Positions 25,076-33,390 of a DNA stretch of 55,473 nt are shown here, one piece after another. The notes below the pieces were generated by a model. It did not search any database and had not been told where the DNA came from. It saw only the letters and a program-made list of their open reading frames with translations. The position numbers and the translations under genes were made by a program. Location: positions 1 to 55,473 of the forward strand of contig JBJHCA010000011.1 of assembly GCA_050485785.1 (NCBI GenBank), in the 5' to 3' direction. Each line of letters begins with the position of its first letter. Position 1 is the first letter of the stretch. This DNA is from JBJHCA01 sp050485785. GTDB lineage: Bacteria > Bacteroidota > Bacteroidia > Chitinophagales > Saprospiraceae.

Positions 25076-25684
25076 CTAGCTGTCCTTACCTCGGCGCTTA
25101 AGCTCATCCCTGATTTTGGCCGCAGATTCGTAGTCTTCTTTTTCCAGCACTTCGTTGAGCTTCATCTTGAGGTCTTCCACGCTGAAGCCGGTCAGGTTAC
25201 CTTCTGTGACGGGAGCTGAAGACGGTTTGCGGCGTGAGCGTTCTTTTTTGGGCGGCGTGCTGCCTGCTTCACCTTCCTCCATTACCACTCCGGCCGATTC
25301 CAGAATGAACTCATAAGTGTAAATGGGGCAGTTAAACCTTACGGCCATGGCCAGCGCATCGCTGGTACGGGAGTCAATTTCGATCTCTTCACCACCTTGA
25401 ACGCATACCAGACGGGCATAAAAAACCCCGTCAACCAGATTGTTGATGATCACTTCCTTCAGGTCGATATCAAAGGTAGTGATCACATTTTTAAGCAGGT
25501 CATGGGTAAGCGGACGGCTGGGTGTAAGGCGCTCCATGGCCACGGCTATCGCCTGGGCCTCAAATGCCCCGATCACAATGGGTAACCTTCGCGCACCGTT
25601 CATTTCACCCAGCACAACGGCATAGTTATGCGACTGGGTTATACTGTGCGAAAGCGCTATTACATCAAGTTCTATTTTCTTCAT
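25076..25684 (-). CDS. Bifunctional nuclease (BFN/DUF151) domain protein with UVR motif
   Basis: 202 aa. The N-terminal BFN/DUF151 domain (about 1-135) shows LGEMNGARRLPIVIG, FEAQAIAVAMERLTPSRPLTHDL and SRTSDALAMAVRFNCPIY. A basic linker (PPKKERSRRKPSS) leads to a C-terminal UvrB/UvrC-type UVR motif (DLKMKLNEVLEKEDYESAA). This architecture is usual in Bacteroidota. The BFN fold was described as a nuclease in plants, but the function of the bacterial version is not settled. Confidence 0.88.
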   Translation of the reverse strand: MKKIELDVIALSHSITQSHNYAVVLGEMNGARRLPIVIGAFEAQAIAVAMERLTPSRPLTHDLLKNVITTFDIDLKEVIINNLVDGVFYARLVCVQGGEEIEIDSRTSDALAMAVRFNCPIYTYEFILESAGVVMEEGEAGSTPPKKERSRRKPSSAPVTEGNLTGFSVEDLKMKLNEVLEKEDYESAAKIRDELKRRGKDS

Positions 25685-25784
25685 AGTTCAGGGCTAAGGG
25701 TGCATATGGTTATCAGATATCGCCTGAAATGTAAAAATGTTATGGCACAAATCTAATAAAATTTAACAAGGCCATGTGGCAAGC

Positions 25785-26750
25785 TTACTGTGCAGCCTTG
25801 AAATTGCGCAGTGCTTCCGTAAGCCTGGGCAGTACTTCAAATGCATCTCCCACCACGCCGTAATCAGCAGCTTTAAAAAAGGGTGCTTCAGGGTCTTTGT
25901 TGATCACCACAATTACCTTGCTGTTGTTAACCCCGGCAAGATGCTGTATAGCCCCTGATATGCCTATGGCAATGTAAAGGTTGGGCCTAATGGCTATACC
26001 CGTTTGCCCAACATGCTCGTGATGAGGCCTCCAGCCCACATCCGCTACGGGCCGGGAGCAAGCTGTGGCTGCACCCAATACTTCGGCCAGTTCTTCTACC
26101 ATGCCCCAGTTTTCTGGACCTTTCATGCCTCTGCCGGCCGATACTACCAGTTCGGCTTCAGTAAGGGGTACTGAGCCGGTAACGCGGTCAATTCCGGCTA
26201 CTTCTACCCGCGCTTCAGGAAGGCTGAGGCCGGCTGTGCGAACTTCGGGTGCATTATCATTTACTTTTTCAGGTCTCAGTGAATTGTTCATCAGGGTAAT
26301 GACGCCTTTTTCGGTGGTTATGGCCAGTTTGGCTTTGGCCTTACCGGAAAATACGCCTTTTTCGGCTTCCACATATCCGGCGTCATTTTTTTGCGGTACT
26401 GAGGTGGCACCACTGATAAGCCCTGCCTGCATACCCATGGCTATCCGTCCGGCCACTGCTCTGCCGTTGGCATTGTGGGATAAAATAACCAGGTCGGCAT
26501 TTTCTGCCTGAGCCACCTGTTGTATAGCTGTCGCATACACCATGTCGTCAAAGTTGGACGGCAGGTCAGCGGTGATGACTTCTTGTATTCCGTAGTGGCC
26601 CAGAGCCGTGGCATTGGTTTGTGTATTCAGCAAAAACCCTACAGCCTGGCCACCCAGTGATTCTGCTGTTTTTCGGGCATAAGTGGCCAGTTCAAAAGCC
26701 TGCTTTTTCAGTTCCCCCTGCTGGGGTTCAAATATGGTGAGGATCTTCAT
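25785..26750 (-). CDS. etfA: Electron transfer flavoprotein, alpha subunit
   Basis: Alpha subunit of the FAD- and AMP-containing ETF heterodimer that carries electrons from acyl-CoA and other dehydrogenases to the quinone pool. The C-terminal FAD-binding part is clear: SRPVADVGWRPHHEHVGQTG, YIAIGISGAIQHLAG, VVINKDPEAPFFKAADYG. I start it at the ATG at 26750 (MKILTIFEPQ, 321 aa). An upstream frame to 26813 would overlap etfB and add residues unlike the family. It lies 31 bp after etfB. Confidence 0.95.
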   Translation of the reverse strand: MKILTIFEPQQGELKKQAFELATYARKTAESLGGQAVGFLLNTQTNATALGHYGIQEVITADLPSNFDDMVYATAIQQVAQAENADLVILSHNANGRAVAGRIAMGMQAGLISGATSVPQKNDAGYVEAEKGVFSGKAKAKLAITTEKGVITLMNNSLRPEKVNDNAPEVRTAGLSLPEARVEVAGIDRVTGSVPLTEAELVVSAGRGMKGPENWGMVEELAEVLGAATACSRPVADVGWRPHHEHVGQTGIAIRPNLYIAIGISGAIQHLAGVNNSKVIVVINKDPEAPFFKAADYGVVGDAFEVLPRLTEALRNFKAAQ

Positions 26751-26781
26751 AGTCCTGTAATTTGATGGTTGTGGTTTGGAA

Positions 26782-27522
26782 TTAAATAACTTTGGAATCA
26801 TTGTGCAGAGCATCTACCAGGGCATCCATCTGGTCGGGCTCAAACAATTTAACTGATGACTTGGCCGGTGGCAGACTATACGAAACCACCCGGGTCATGG
26901 CGGCAGTATCTGCGGCTTTTTCGACACTGAGGGGTTTGCGCTTGGCCATCATGATTCCACGCATATTGGGTATGCGCTGTTCGGCCAAACCTTTGGCTGC
27001 GCTGAGAATAAACGGTGTGGATGCATGCAGGGTTTCCTTGCCACCTTCAATATCCCGCGTAATGGTAGCCCGGCTTCCGTCGAACTCCATCTTACTGGCG
27101 TAGGATATAAAGGGCATGTCCAATAAGCCGGCCAGCATGGAGCCCACTTCCGACCCATTGTAGTCAATGGTTTCCTTGCCCAGCAGAATCATGTCAAATC
27201 CCTTGTCTGCAGCCCAGGCAGCAATCTGACGGGCCACCACATCGGCACTTTCAGGTTGTATGTCAATGCGAACAGCATCGTCAGCGCCAATGGCCAGTCC
27301 TTTCCGGATAATGGTGTCTGCCGAAACATCGCCAACGTGAATAAGCGTTACTGTTCCACCGTGCTGTTCCTGCAGCTCCAGCGCCCGAACCAGTGCGTAC
27401 CATTCATCATAAGGGTTCATAATGTATTGAACTCCGGACTCTTCAAATTGAGTATTACCGGCCTTAAATTGGATTTTTGCCGTGGTGTCAGGAGTTTTGC
27501 TAACACAAACGAGAATTTTCAT
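26782..27522 (-). CDS. etfB: Electron transfer flavoprotein, beta subunit
   Basis: 246-aa ETF beta subunit, partner of EtfA. Typical features are the start MKILVCVSKTPDTTAKIQF, the YIMNPYDEWYALVRALEL block, GADDAVRID, LGKETIDYNGSEVGSMLAGLL, and the late IPNMRGIMMAKRKPL. First gene of etfBA, preceded by a complete canonical promoter. In this phylum ETF mostly serves fatty acid and amino acid oxidation; no acyl-CoA dehydrogenase gene is adjacent here. Confidence 0.96.
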   Translation of the reverse strand: MKILVCVSKTPDTTAKIQFKAGNTQFEESGVQYIMNPYDEWYALVRALELQEQHGGTVTLIHVGDVSADTIIRKGLAIGADDAVRIDIQPESADVVARQIAAWAADKGFDMILLGKETIDYNGSEVGSMLAGLLDMPFISYASKMEFDGSRATITRDIEGGKETLHASTPFILSAAKGLAEQRIPNMRGIMMAKRKPLSVEKAADTAAMTRVVSYSLPPAKSSVKLFEPDQMDALVDALHNDSKVI

Positions 27523-27547
27523 AGATCTAAACTTATTTTTGGCGCCG

Positions 27548-27578
27548 CAAATATAATCTTAATACATGGTAAGACAAA
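27548..27578 (-). promoter_or_regulatory. Canonical Bacteroidota promoter of etfBA
   Basis: On the minus strand TTTG (27578-27575) is followed by exactly 19 nt and then TATATTTG (27555-27548), a perfect match to TTTG-N19-TAnnTTTG. The -7 box ends 26 bp before the etfB ATG. Confidence 0.85.
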
Positions 27579-27719
27579 CCCATTTACGGGCTGCCGGTAG
27601 TTACGTGTTTTGATCGGTAGCCGGTATGGATTGGCTCTAAAAGGAAAACTAAAAAAGGTGGCACAGGTTTATCTTACCATTCACACTGTTACCTGCGTAT
27701 CAAGTACCAACAAAAAGTT

Positions 27720-28754
27720 ATGACAATACAACCCAACAATGACCTTCTGCTACGTGTATTTCGTCGTGAGAAAGTAGAAAGGCCTCCGGTTTGGCTCATG
27801 CGGCAGGCCGGGCGAATCCTGCCTCAATATCGCGAGTTGCGCAGTTCGCTGGAAGGATTCAAGGATTTGGTGGAAACGCCCGAAAAAGCTGCCGAAGCTA
27901 CTGTACAACCTATTGACGAACTGGGTGTGGATGCGGCTATCTTGTTTTCTGACATTCTGGTTATTCCCGATGCCATGGGATTGCCTTATGGCATGAAAAA
28001 AGGTATAGGGCCGGTGTTTGAAACCACTATCGAAACTGCTGCTGACATTGAATCGCTGAAAAGCGGGGAAGAAGCAGCTGCTGATCTGGAATATGTTTAC
28101 CTGGCCATTGATGAGACACTTCAGAGGCTTGATGGCCGGGTTCCGCTCATTGGTTTTGCCGGGGCTCCATGGACGCTTTTGGCTTATATGGTTGAGGGTT
28201 CTGGCAGTAAGACTTTTTCTCGGGCCAGGGCATTTTTGTTCCGGCATCCTGAACTTGCGCACCGGTTGCTGGAGCGGTTAACGGAAACGCTGATTGTGTA
28301 TCTGAAGAAGAAAATTGCCCGTGGGGTGCATGTGGTGCAGGTTTTTGATTCCTGGGCGGGATTGTTGTCACCGTCATTGTACAACAATTTTTGCATGCCT
28401 TACTGGCGTGAAATTCGAAATTCCGTTACGGAAGTTCCACTCATTATTTTTGCCAAAGGGGCTCACTTTGCCTGGGCTGATTTTAAGCAACTGGGGGCGG
28501 ATGCCATTGGACTTGACTGGACTATTAAGCCGGAATCTGCACGCAGTTTATTGGGATCGGATACTATTTTACAGGGCAATTTTGATCCCTGCATTCTCTA
28601 TGCTGCTCCGGAAGTTATCAGGCAGGAAGCCCATGCCATGATCCGGGCTTTCGGGCCGAACCATATTGTCAATTTGGGGCATGGTGTTTATCCGGACACC
28701 CCCTTGGAGAACGTAAGGCATTTTGTGAATGCCGTGAAAGGTGAGCGGTACTGA
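27720..28754 (+). CDS. hemE: Uroporphyrinogen decarboxylase
   Basis: Converts uroporphyrinogen III to coproporphyrinogen III by four decarboxylations in heme synthesis. The signature VWLMRQAGRILPQYRELR is near residue 24, with DAAILFSDILVIPDAMG containing the catalytic aspartate, GFAGAPWTLLAYMVEG, and GLDWTI. C-terminal NLGHGVYPDTPLENVRHFV is also typical. Length 344 aa is normal. It is a single gene here; hemB lies about 21 kb away. Confidence 0.97.
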   Translation: MTIQPNNDLLLRVFRREKVERPPVWLMRQAGRILPQYRELRSSLEGFKDLVETPEKAAEATVQPIDELGVDAAILFSDILVIPDAMGLPYGMKKGIGPVFETTIETAADIESLKSGEEAAADLEYVYLAIDETLQRLDGRVPLIGFAGAPWTLLAYMVEGSGSKTFSRARAFLFRHPELAHRLLERLTETLIVYLKKKIARGVHVVQVFDSWAGLLSPSLYNNFCMPYWREIRNSVTEVPLIIFAKGAHFAWADFKQLGADAIGLDWTIKPESARSLLGSDTILQGNFDPCILYAAPEVIRQEAHAMIRAFGPNHIVNLGHGVYPDTPLENVRHFVNAVKGERY

Positions 28755-28881
28755 GCAATGGGCTGAGTGTTGGTGGTATGCGGAGGGATGGGTTTGGTTA
28801 ACCCTAAACACTGAGGCACAAAATTTTTAACTTTACCCATTATCCCGCCAGGATGAAAAGCTTCATCCTAAACACATTATC

Positions 28882-29742
28882 ATGAAGCCCATAGCCACCT
28901 TTTTTTTTGTTGTAGGCAGTGTATTCTTTTCACTTTTATCCTTTATAAATCCGGGTATGCAAATAGAAGCCTTTGAGTATTTAATGCCAATTGACTTAGA
29001 ATTAGATACAGTGCCTGATCAATCGGAAAGTAGCTCATTTAAAGGAAATGTAGATAGTATCCTGGCACGCATTGCGAAGAACATGGTGTTGGTTGAAGGT
29101 GGTACGTTTATGATGGGCTGTACGAGTGAGCAGGGAGGAGATTGTTTTGATCATGAAAATCCAACGCATCAGGTGACTGTAAGTAGTTTTTACATGAGTA
29201 AGTATGAATTTACACAGGAAGAGTTGCACGTTGTCATGGGCTATAACTATAATATATCATGTGCTGAATGTCCTGTAAAGTATGTTAGCTGGCTTGATGT
29301 ACAAGAGATTATCGCGAAGTTGAATGAGATGACGGGCAAGCGATTTCGTTTACCGACGGAGGCAGAATGGGAGTATGCTGCGCGTGGCGGCAATATTAGC
29401 CGGGGTTTTAAATACAGTGGAGGCAATGAAATTGACAGTGTAGCGTGGTATCTCGGTAACAGAAGTAGCAAGACGCATCCTGTAGGAGGAAAGCATCCGA
29501 ATGAATTGGGTTTGTATGATATGAGTGGCAATGTTCAGGAGTGGGTATCGGACTGGTATGGTTCATACAGTGCCGGGGCTAAAACGAACCCTATTGGGTC
29601 TGCTAATGGCAAATCTCGCATTTTTCGCGGCGGCAGCTGGAACAATAGTGCGCGGAGCGTTCGGGTGACTCACCGCAGTCATGCTGGTCTCTACTACAAC
29701 CACTACGACCTCGGCTTCAGGCTGGCTATGGATGTTGAATAA
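28882..29742 (+). CDS. Exported FGE-sulfatase-fold protein without catalytic cysteines
   Basis: 286 aa with a signal-like N-terminus (IATFFFVVGSVFFSLLSF), then the formylglycine-generating-enzyme fold: VLVEGGTFMMGC, HQVTVSSFYMSKYEFT, RFRLPTEAEWEYAARGG, LYDMSGNVQEWVSDWYG, IFRGGSWNNSARSVRV. True FGEs have redox-active cysteines in the block after RGGSW; here it reads NNSARSVRV, so sulfatase activation is unlikely. The fold is used in Bacteroidota by GldK/GldJ-like envelope proteins, which are longer. The gene is more AT-rich than its neighbours (22 G+C of 60 at 29161-29220). Confidence 0.82.
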   Translation: MKPIATFFFVVGSVFFSLLSFINPGMQIEAFEYLMPIDLELDTVPDQSESSSFKGNVDSILARIAKNMVLVEGGTFMMGCTSEQGGDCFDHENPTHQVTVSSFYMSKYEFTQEELHVVMGYNYNISCAECPVKYVSWLDVQEIIAKLNEMTGKRFRLPTEAEWEYAARGGNISRGFKYSGGNEIDSVAWYLGNRSSKTHPVGGKHPNELGLYDMSGNVQEWVSDWYGSYSAGAKTNPIGSANGKSRIFRGGSWNNSARSVRVTHRSHAGLYYNHYDLGFRLAMDVE

Positions 29743-29867
29743 TTAAATATAATATTCCTTAGTGCTCAAATCATATTACTTGTTGAAAGTATGAGTTATC
29801 CGTCAGCAATGATCCCTTTCTAGTAGTAACAATAAAGCAATAAAGCAGCGTCATAGAGAGAAAGTAC

Positions 29868-31205
29868 TCACTCCCACTCACTCCGCTCAATCACTTTATC
29901 CCAGAGCATATTGCCATCAGCATCGTAAACATGCAGATGCAGACGACGGTCCAGGCGCGGGCCTTCAACATCTATAATGCCAAAATTCCTTTGAGTTACG
30001 ATGGTGCCATCCACCCTGAAGTTATTGGGCTCTTCGGCAATATTTCTGCTGGTTGGGCCGGCAGTAAGGGGTGAAAGGGTAAGATCGTAGAAAAACCATC
30101 CGTTTTCGCTTTCGAACCGGCTTAACTCACTGTGGTGGCGGTCGCCGGTAATGAAGATGAGACCGCGGATGTCTTCGTTTTCCAGACGCTCAAGAAGGTA
30201 AGCTCTTTCTTCGTAATGGATATGGGCGTAATTTTCAAATACCGGGGCATCACTGGCAAACTGACCGCCCAGCAACACCATTTTAAAGGGGGCTCTGCTA
30301 AAGCTCAGGGCCTCAACCAGCCAGTCGAGCTGCTCCCGGCCAAGCAGCGTATGCTCACAGGTCTTACAGCGGTTTGGGCTCCGGAAGTAGCGATTGTCCA
30401 GCATGAAAAACTCAATATCCTGAAACTGAAAATAATTGGTAATCCCGTTCAGGCCTTCTACGCTTTGCCGCGGATTGGCCCAAAACTGATCGAAAACCCT
30501 CCGGGCCATATCCTTATAAGCAAAGGAACGGTCAGAGTCGTTGGGGCCGTAGTCGTGGTCATCCCAAATGGCATAGTGATGCGCTGAGGCCAGTAATGGC
30601 TGCAACTCAGGAAGGCTGCGGGTATGCGTGTAGCGATGTTGCATGCCGGTGACCGAATTCCAGTCTGCCGGTCTGAAGTAGGTATTGTCGCCCAACCAAA
30701 GCATCAGGTCAGGTTGCATGGCATGGATATGCGTAAAAATCTGGTAATCGCCGCCATAGGGCCTCCCGGGCCGGTCGTACGGGGGTTCGTTCACGTAGGT
30801 GCAACTGCCTGCAGCAATGCGGAAAGCCGGCGGATCTGTTTTAAATTGCCAGTCGGCCTGGGCGGTAAACCTAGTTTCATACGGCAATTCGACCCGCTCT
30901 CCGTCAATCAGCAGGTGGTACTCGTAAGATTTTCCCGGCATGATATTGTTGAGAACAACAGTGGCTGTAAATGCTTCATCAGCCACGGTCATCACAGGCG
31001 GAGACGCGAAATCCATGCCTGCACTGTCCGTCATACTGTATTCGAAAGCCACGGTGGCCTGGCCGGCAGTTTGCACCCACAGGGCCACTTCGCGGAGTTC
31101 ATTGTAGCCCATCATAGGGCCTGACTGCAACAGCGGGTGCTGGGAAAAAACCGGGGAAGCTCCGCACAACAGGAGAATTATTGCAATGAGTCGGATATTA
31201 TTCAT
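29868..31205 (-). CDS. PhoD-like alkaline phosphatase / phosphodiesterase
   Basis: 445-aa exported metallo-phosphoesterase. A signal peptide ends around VFSQ. A short Fn3-like N-terminal domain (YNELREVALWVQTAGQATVAF) precedes the PhoD catalytic domain, with RIAAGSCTY, MLWLGDNTYFRPADW, AIWDDHDYGPND, LLGGQF and FITGDRHHSEL supplying metal ligands. The enzyme likely cleaves phosphomonoesters or diesters in the periplasm. It stands alone and no phosphate-regulated promoter was recognised. Confidence 0.9.
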   Translation of the reverse strand: MNNIRLIAIILLLCGASPVFSQHPLLQSGPMMGYNELREVALWVQTAGQATVAFEYSMTDSAGMDFASPPVMTVADEAFTATVVLNNIMPGKSYEYHLLIDGERVELPYETRFTAQADWQFKTDPPAFRIAAGSCTYVNEPPYDRPGRPYGGDYQIFTHIHAMQPDLMLWLGDNTYFRPADWNSVTGMQHRYTHTRSLPELQPLLASAHHYAIWDDHDYGPNDSDRSFAYKDMARRVFDQFWANPRQSVEGLNGITNYFQFQDIEFFMLDNRYFRSPNRCKTCEHTLLGREQLDWLVEALSFSRAPFKMVLLGGQFASDAPVFENYAHIHYEERAYLLERLENEDIRGLIFITGDRHHSELSRFESENGWFFYDLTLSPLTAGPTSRNIAEEPNNFRVDGTIVTQRNFGIIDVEGPRLDRRLHLHVYDADGNMLWDKVIERSEWE

Positions 31206-31541
31206 AGCTCTTTGTTTAAGCCATGAAGGTAGACAATCGGGGAAAATTTCCCTGCCCCGATGCTAAAAGTTGTACCCCGAGAGGGAGTCGTTCCGTGGGA
31301 AGCGCAGTTAAAGCAGCCGCTTATGAAGGGATGAAGCTGCTTTGGGTACACTGTCAAGAAAACAAAAAGATATCCCAAAAAATAACACGAACCATGACCA
31401 GCAAGGTGCGTTAATACCGAGGGGAAGCAAGTGTTTCAGGCAGACAATTGATATTCAAACTGCTGACCATAAAATTTTTACAAAAAAGGATGGAGTTTTT
31501 TTTATTTCGGGGAAAGTTGTACTTTTGCAGTCGATTTTTTC
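31206..31541. other. Intergenic region with structured-RNA-like inverted repeats
   Basis: 336 bp between the divergent phosphatase gene and tRNA-Arg. It contains ATCGGGG/CCCCGAT (31236-31261), then nested stems GTACCC/GGGTAC (31272-31277 with 31344-31349) and AAAGCAGC/GCTGCTTT (31310-31317 with 31336-31343), whose right arms are contiguous. Downstream lie a 23-nt element repeated near 49239 with one mismatch, and the tRNA promoter. A 63-codon frame over the stems shows no protein features. It could be a small RNA or a leader; I cannot match a known class. Confidence 0.4.
31520..31527 (+). promoter_or_regulatory. -7 promoter box for tRNA-Arg
   Basis: TACTTTTG matches TAnnTTTG exactly, 14 bp before the tRNA 5' end. 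TTTT sits at the exact -33 spacing (31497-31500), three of four bases of TTTG. Confidence 0.6.
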
Positions 31542-31618
31542 GGCCGGGTAGCTCAACTGGATAGAGCATCTGACTACGGATCAGAAGGTTGAGGGTTCGA
31601 ATCCTTCCCCGGTCACCA
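31542..31618 (+). tRNA. tRNA-Arg (anticodon ACG)
   Basis: 77 nt with all cloverleaf arms: acceptor GGCCGGG pairs with CCCGGTC (one G-U); D arm GCTC/GAGC; anticodon stem TCTGA/TCAGA around loop CTACGGA with ACG at 31576-31578; T arm GAGGG-TTCGAAT-CCTTC; discriminator A and encoded CCA at 616-618. A34 is expected to be deaminated to inosine to read CGU, CGC and CGA. It lies 31 bp before rpmB. Confidence 0.97.
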
Positions 31619-31649
31619 ATAATTTACGTGACATTAAGCCATACAGATC

Positions 31650-31904
31650 ATGTCGAGAATTTGTGATTTAACAGGAAGAAAGCCGGTAACCGGTAATAAG
31701 GTGTCGCATTCCAACCGCAAAACGCGTCGTTGGTTTGTACCCAATATTCACAAGAAGAGTTTTTACATACCCGAGGAAGACCGCTGGGTAACGCTTCGCG
31801 TATCGGCCAAGGCCATCAAGACCATTAACAAACTGGGTATTTACACGTATTTGCGCAGGCTTGACAAAGCCGGTGTACAGACGGGAGTAAAACTTGCAAA
31901 ATAA
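31650..31904 (+). CDS. rpmB: 50S ribosomal protein L28
   Basis: 84-aa large-subunit protein with the family start MSRICDLTGRKPVTGNKVSH and the basic SNRKTRRWFVPN segment. It is first in the conserved rpmB-rpmG-DUF4295-ftsY block, probably transcribed with the preceding tRNA-Arg. Spacing to rpmG is 9 bp. Confidence 0.97.
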   Translation: MSRICDLTGRKPVTGNKVSHSNRKTRRWFVPNIHKKSFYIPEEDRWVTLRVSAKAIKTINKLGIYTYLRRLDKAGVQTGVKLAK

Positions 31905-31913
31905 CTAATTATC

Positions 31914-32102
31914 ATGGCAAAGAAGAGCAAAGGAAACAGGCTTCAGATCATATTGGAGTGCACAGAGCACAAACAAAGCGGAATGCCCGGCACATCGCGT
32001 TACATCACCGAGAAGAACAGGAAAAACACACCTGATCGCCTCGAGCTGAAAAAGTACAATCCCATTTTACGCAAAATGACTGTACACCGCGAGATTAAGT
32101 AA
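31914..32102 (+). CDS. rpmG: 50S ribosomal protein L33
   Basis: 62 aa; KSKGNRLQIILECTEHK, TSRYITEKNRKNTPDRLEL and KKYNPILRKMTVHREIK are all typical of L33. Only one cysteine remains (ILEC), so this is the zinc-free type lacking the paired CxxC motifs. It lies between rpmB and the DUF4295 gene. Confidence 0.97.
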   Translation: MAKKSKGNRLQIILECTEHKQSGMPGTSRYITEKNRKNTPDRLELKKYNPILRKMTVHREIK

Positions 32103-32132
32103 ACTATTGACAAATTAGAACAAGATTGAATC

Positions 32133-32312
32133 ATGGCCAAGAAAGTATCAAAAAACGCTAAAGTTTCACAAAGGGCTGCCAATGTGGGCTCAGGAAAAGA
32201 CCATGTAAAGGTGGTGAAAAGCGTGAAGGACCCCGTTACGGGTAAAATTTCCTATCAGGAATTGATCATCCACAAGGACAAGGTAAAAGACTTTTTCGCA
32301 CAGAAAAACTAA
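32133..32312 (+). CDS. DUF4295 family small basic protein
   Basis: 59-aa lysine-rich protein starting at ATG 32133 (MAKKVSKNAKVSQRAANVG) and ending DKVKDFFAQKN. It matches the short DUF4295 family found right after rpmG throughout Bacteroidota. Its basic composition and location suggest a ribosome-associated role, which is inference. It is followed closely by a strong terminator hairpin. Confidence 0.9.
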   Translation: MAKKVSKNAKVSQRAANVGSGKDHVKVVKSVKDPVTGKISYQELIIHKDKVKDFFAQKN

Positions 32313-32350
32313 GATCAGCCATGGCATGGCCGGCTGTATGTAATATTCTG

Positions 32351-32394
32351 AAAGGCTTTCCCTGTATCGGCAGAGGAAGGCCTTTTGTTTTTTC
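32351..32394 (+). terminator. Rho-independent terminator after the DUF4295 gene
   Basis: An 11-bp stem (AAAGGCTTTCC at 32351-32361 with GGAAGGCCTTT at 32375-32385, one G-U pair) with a 13-nt loop, followed by TGTTTTTTC. It stands only about 25 bp before the ftsY start, so it may act as an attenuator in a longer transcript. Confidence 0.8.
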
Positions 32395-32418
32395 AACCTG
32401 GTAAAACCGGACACCTAA

Positions 32419-33384
32419 GTGAGCTTTTTTAAACGATTTTTTACCCAAGAGAAAAAAGAGGATCTGGATAAGGGCCTTGAAAAAACCAAGACCTCGTTTT
32501 TTGACAAGATTTCACGCGCTGTTGCCGGAAAAGACAAGGTTGACGATGAAGTAATCGACGAGCTGGAGGCGGTGCTTATCTCTTCAGATGTAGGCCTGGC
32601 CACCACCATCAAAATTGTGGAGCGTATCGAAGCCAGGGTTGCCCGCGACAAGTATATCAACATGAACGAATTGCGCACCATTCTGCGCGAAGAGATTGTG
32701 GCTTTGCTCGGCGAAACCCATCACACCCCTGTAGAGGATTATTTGCCCGATACCGATGCCCGGCCGTATGTGATAATGGTGGTTGGTGTAAACGGCGTAG
32801 GCAAAACAACCACTATTGGTAAACTGGCACACCAGTTTCGAAGCCGGGGCAAGAAAGTTGTGTTGGGGGCAGCCGATACCTTCAGGGCTGCAGCCGTTGA
32901 TCAACTCAAAATATGGGCCGACCGCACGGGGGCTGATTTCTATTCGAAAGGAATGCATGCCGACCCTGCATCCGTGGCTTATGAAACGGTGGATTATGCC
33001 GTAAGGAATAATATGGATATTGCCATTATCGACACGGCAGGCCGGCTCCACAACAAAGTGAATCTGATGAACGAGTTATCCAAGATCAAGCGATCCATGG
33101 ATAAGCGATTGCCGGGCACGCCGCACGAAGTATTACTGGTGCTGGATGCTTCCACCGGTCAGAACGCCATTGAACAATGCAAGCAGTTCACCCTGGCTAC
33201 CGAAGTAACCAGTCTGGCCCTGACCAAGCTGGATGGAACGGCAAAGGGCGGAGTGGCTATCGGCATTTCAGACCAGTTCGGTATACCCATAAAATATATC
33301 GGAGTGGGCGAAGCCATGGACAAACTGCAATTGTTCAATAAGAAAGCCTTTGTGGAATCGTTATTCGAGGGTGCCAGTATTTAG
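32419..33384 (+). CDS. ftsY: Signal recognition particle receptor FtsY
   Basis: SRP receptor GTPase that docks ribosome-SRP complexes at the membrane. 321 aa, with a short N-terminal region typical of this phylum rather than a long acidic A domain, the helical N domain (about 30-90), then the G domain with GVNGVGKTTTIGKLA, DTFRAAAVDQL, DTAGR and LTKLDGTAKGG. The start is GTG at 32419 (MSFFKRFFTQ). It follows the terminator hairpin and is 6 bp from the next gene. Confidence 0.96.
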   Translation: MSFFKRFFTQEKKEDLDKGLEKTKTSFFDKISRAVAGKDKVDDEVIDELEAVLISSDVGLATTIKIVERIEARVARDKYINMNELRTILREEIVALLGETHHTPVEDYLPDTDARPYVIMVVGVNGVGKTTTIGKLAHQFRSRGKKVVLGAADTFRAAAVDQLKIWADRTGADFYSKGMHADPASVAYETVDYAVRNNMDIAIIDTAGRLHNKVNLMNELSKIKRSMDKRLPGTPHEVLLVLDASTGQNAIEQCKQFTLATEVTSLALTKLDGTAKGGVAIGISDQFGIPIKYIGVGEAMDKLQLFNKKAFVESLFEGASI

Positions 33385-33390
33385 ACGATC

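Noticed and set aside
28882..29742. FGE-like gene considered as a sulfatase activator paired with a sulfatase
   Set aside because: The catalytic cysteine positions are not cysteines, and the adjacent phosphatase is PhoD-like, not a sulfatase.
31223..31414. 63-codon plus-strand frame before tRNA-Arg
   Set aside because: Its bases are better explained by nested inverted repeats; the composition is not protein-like.
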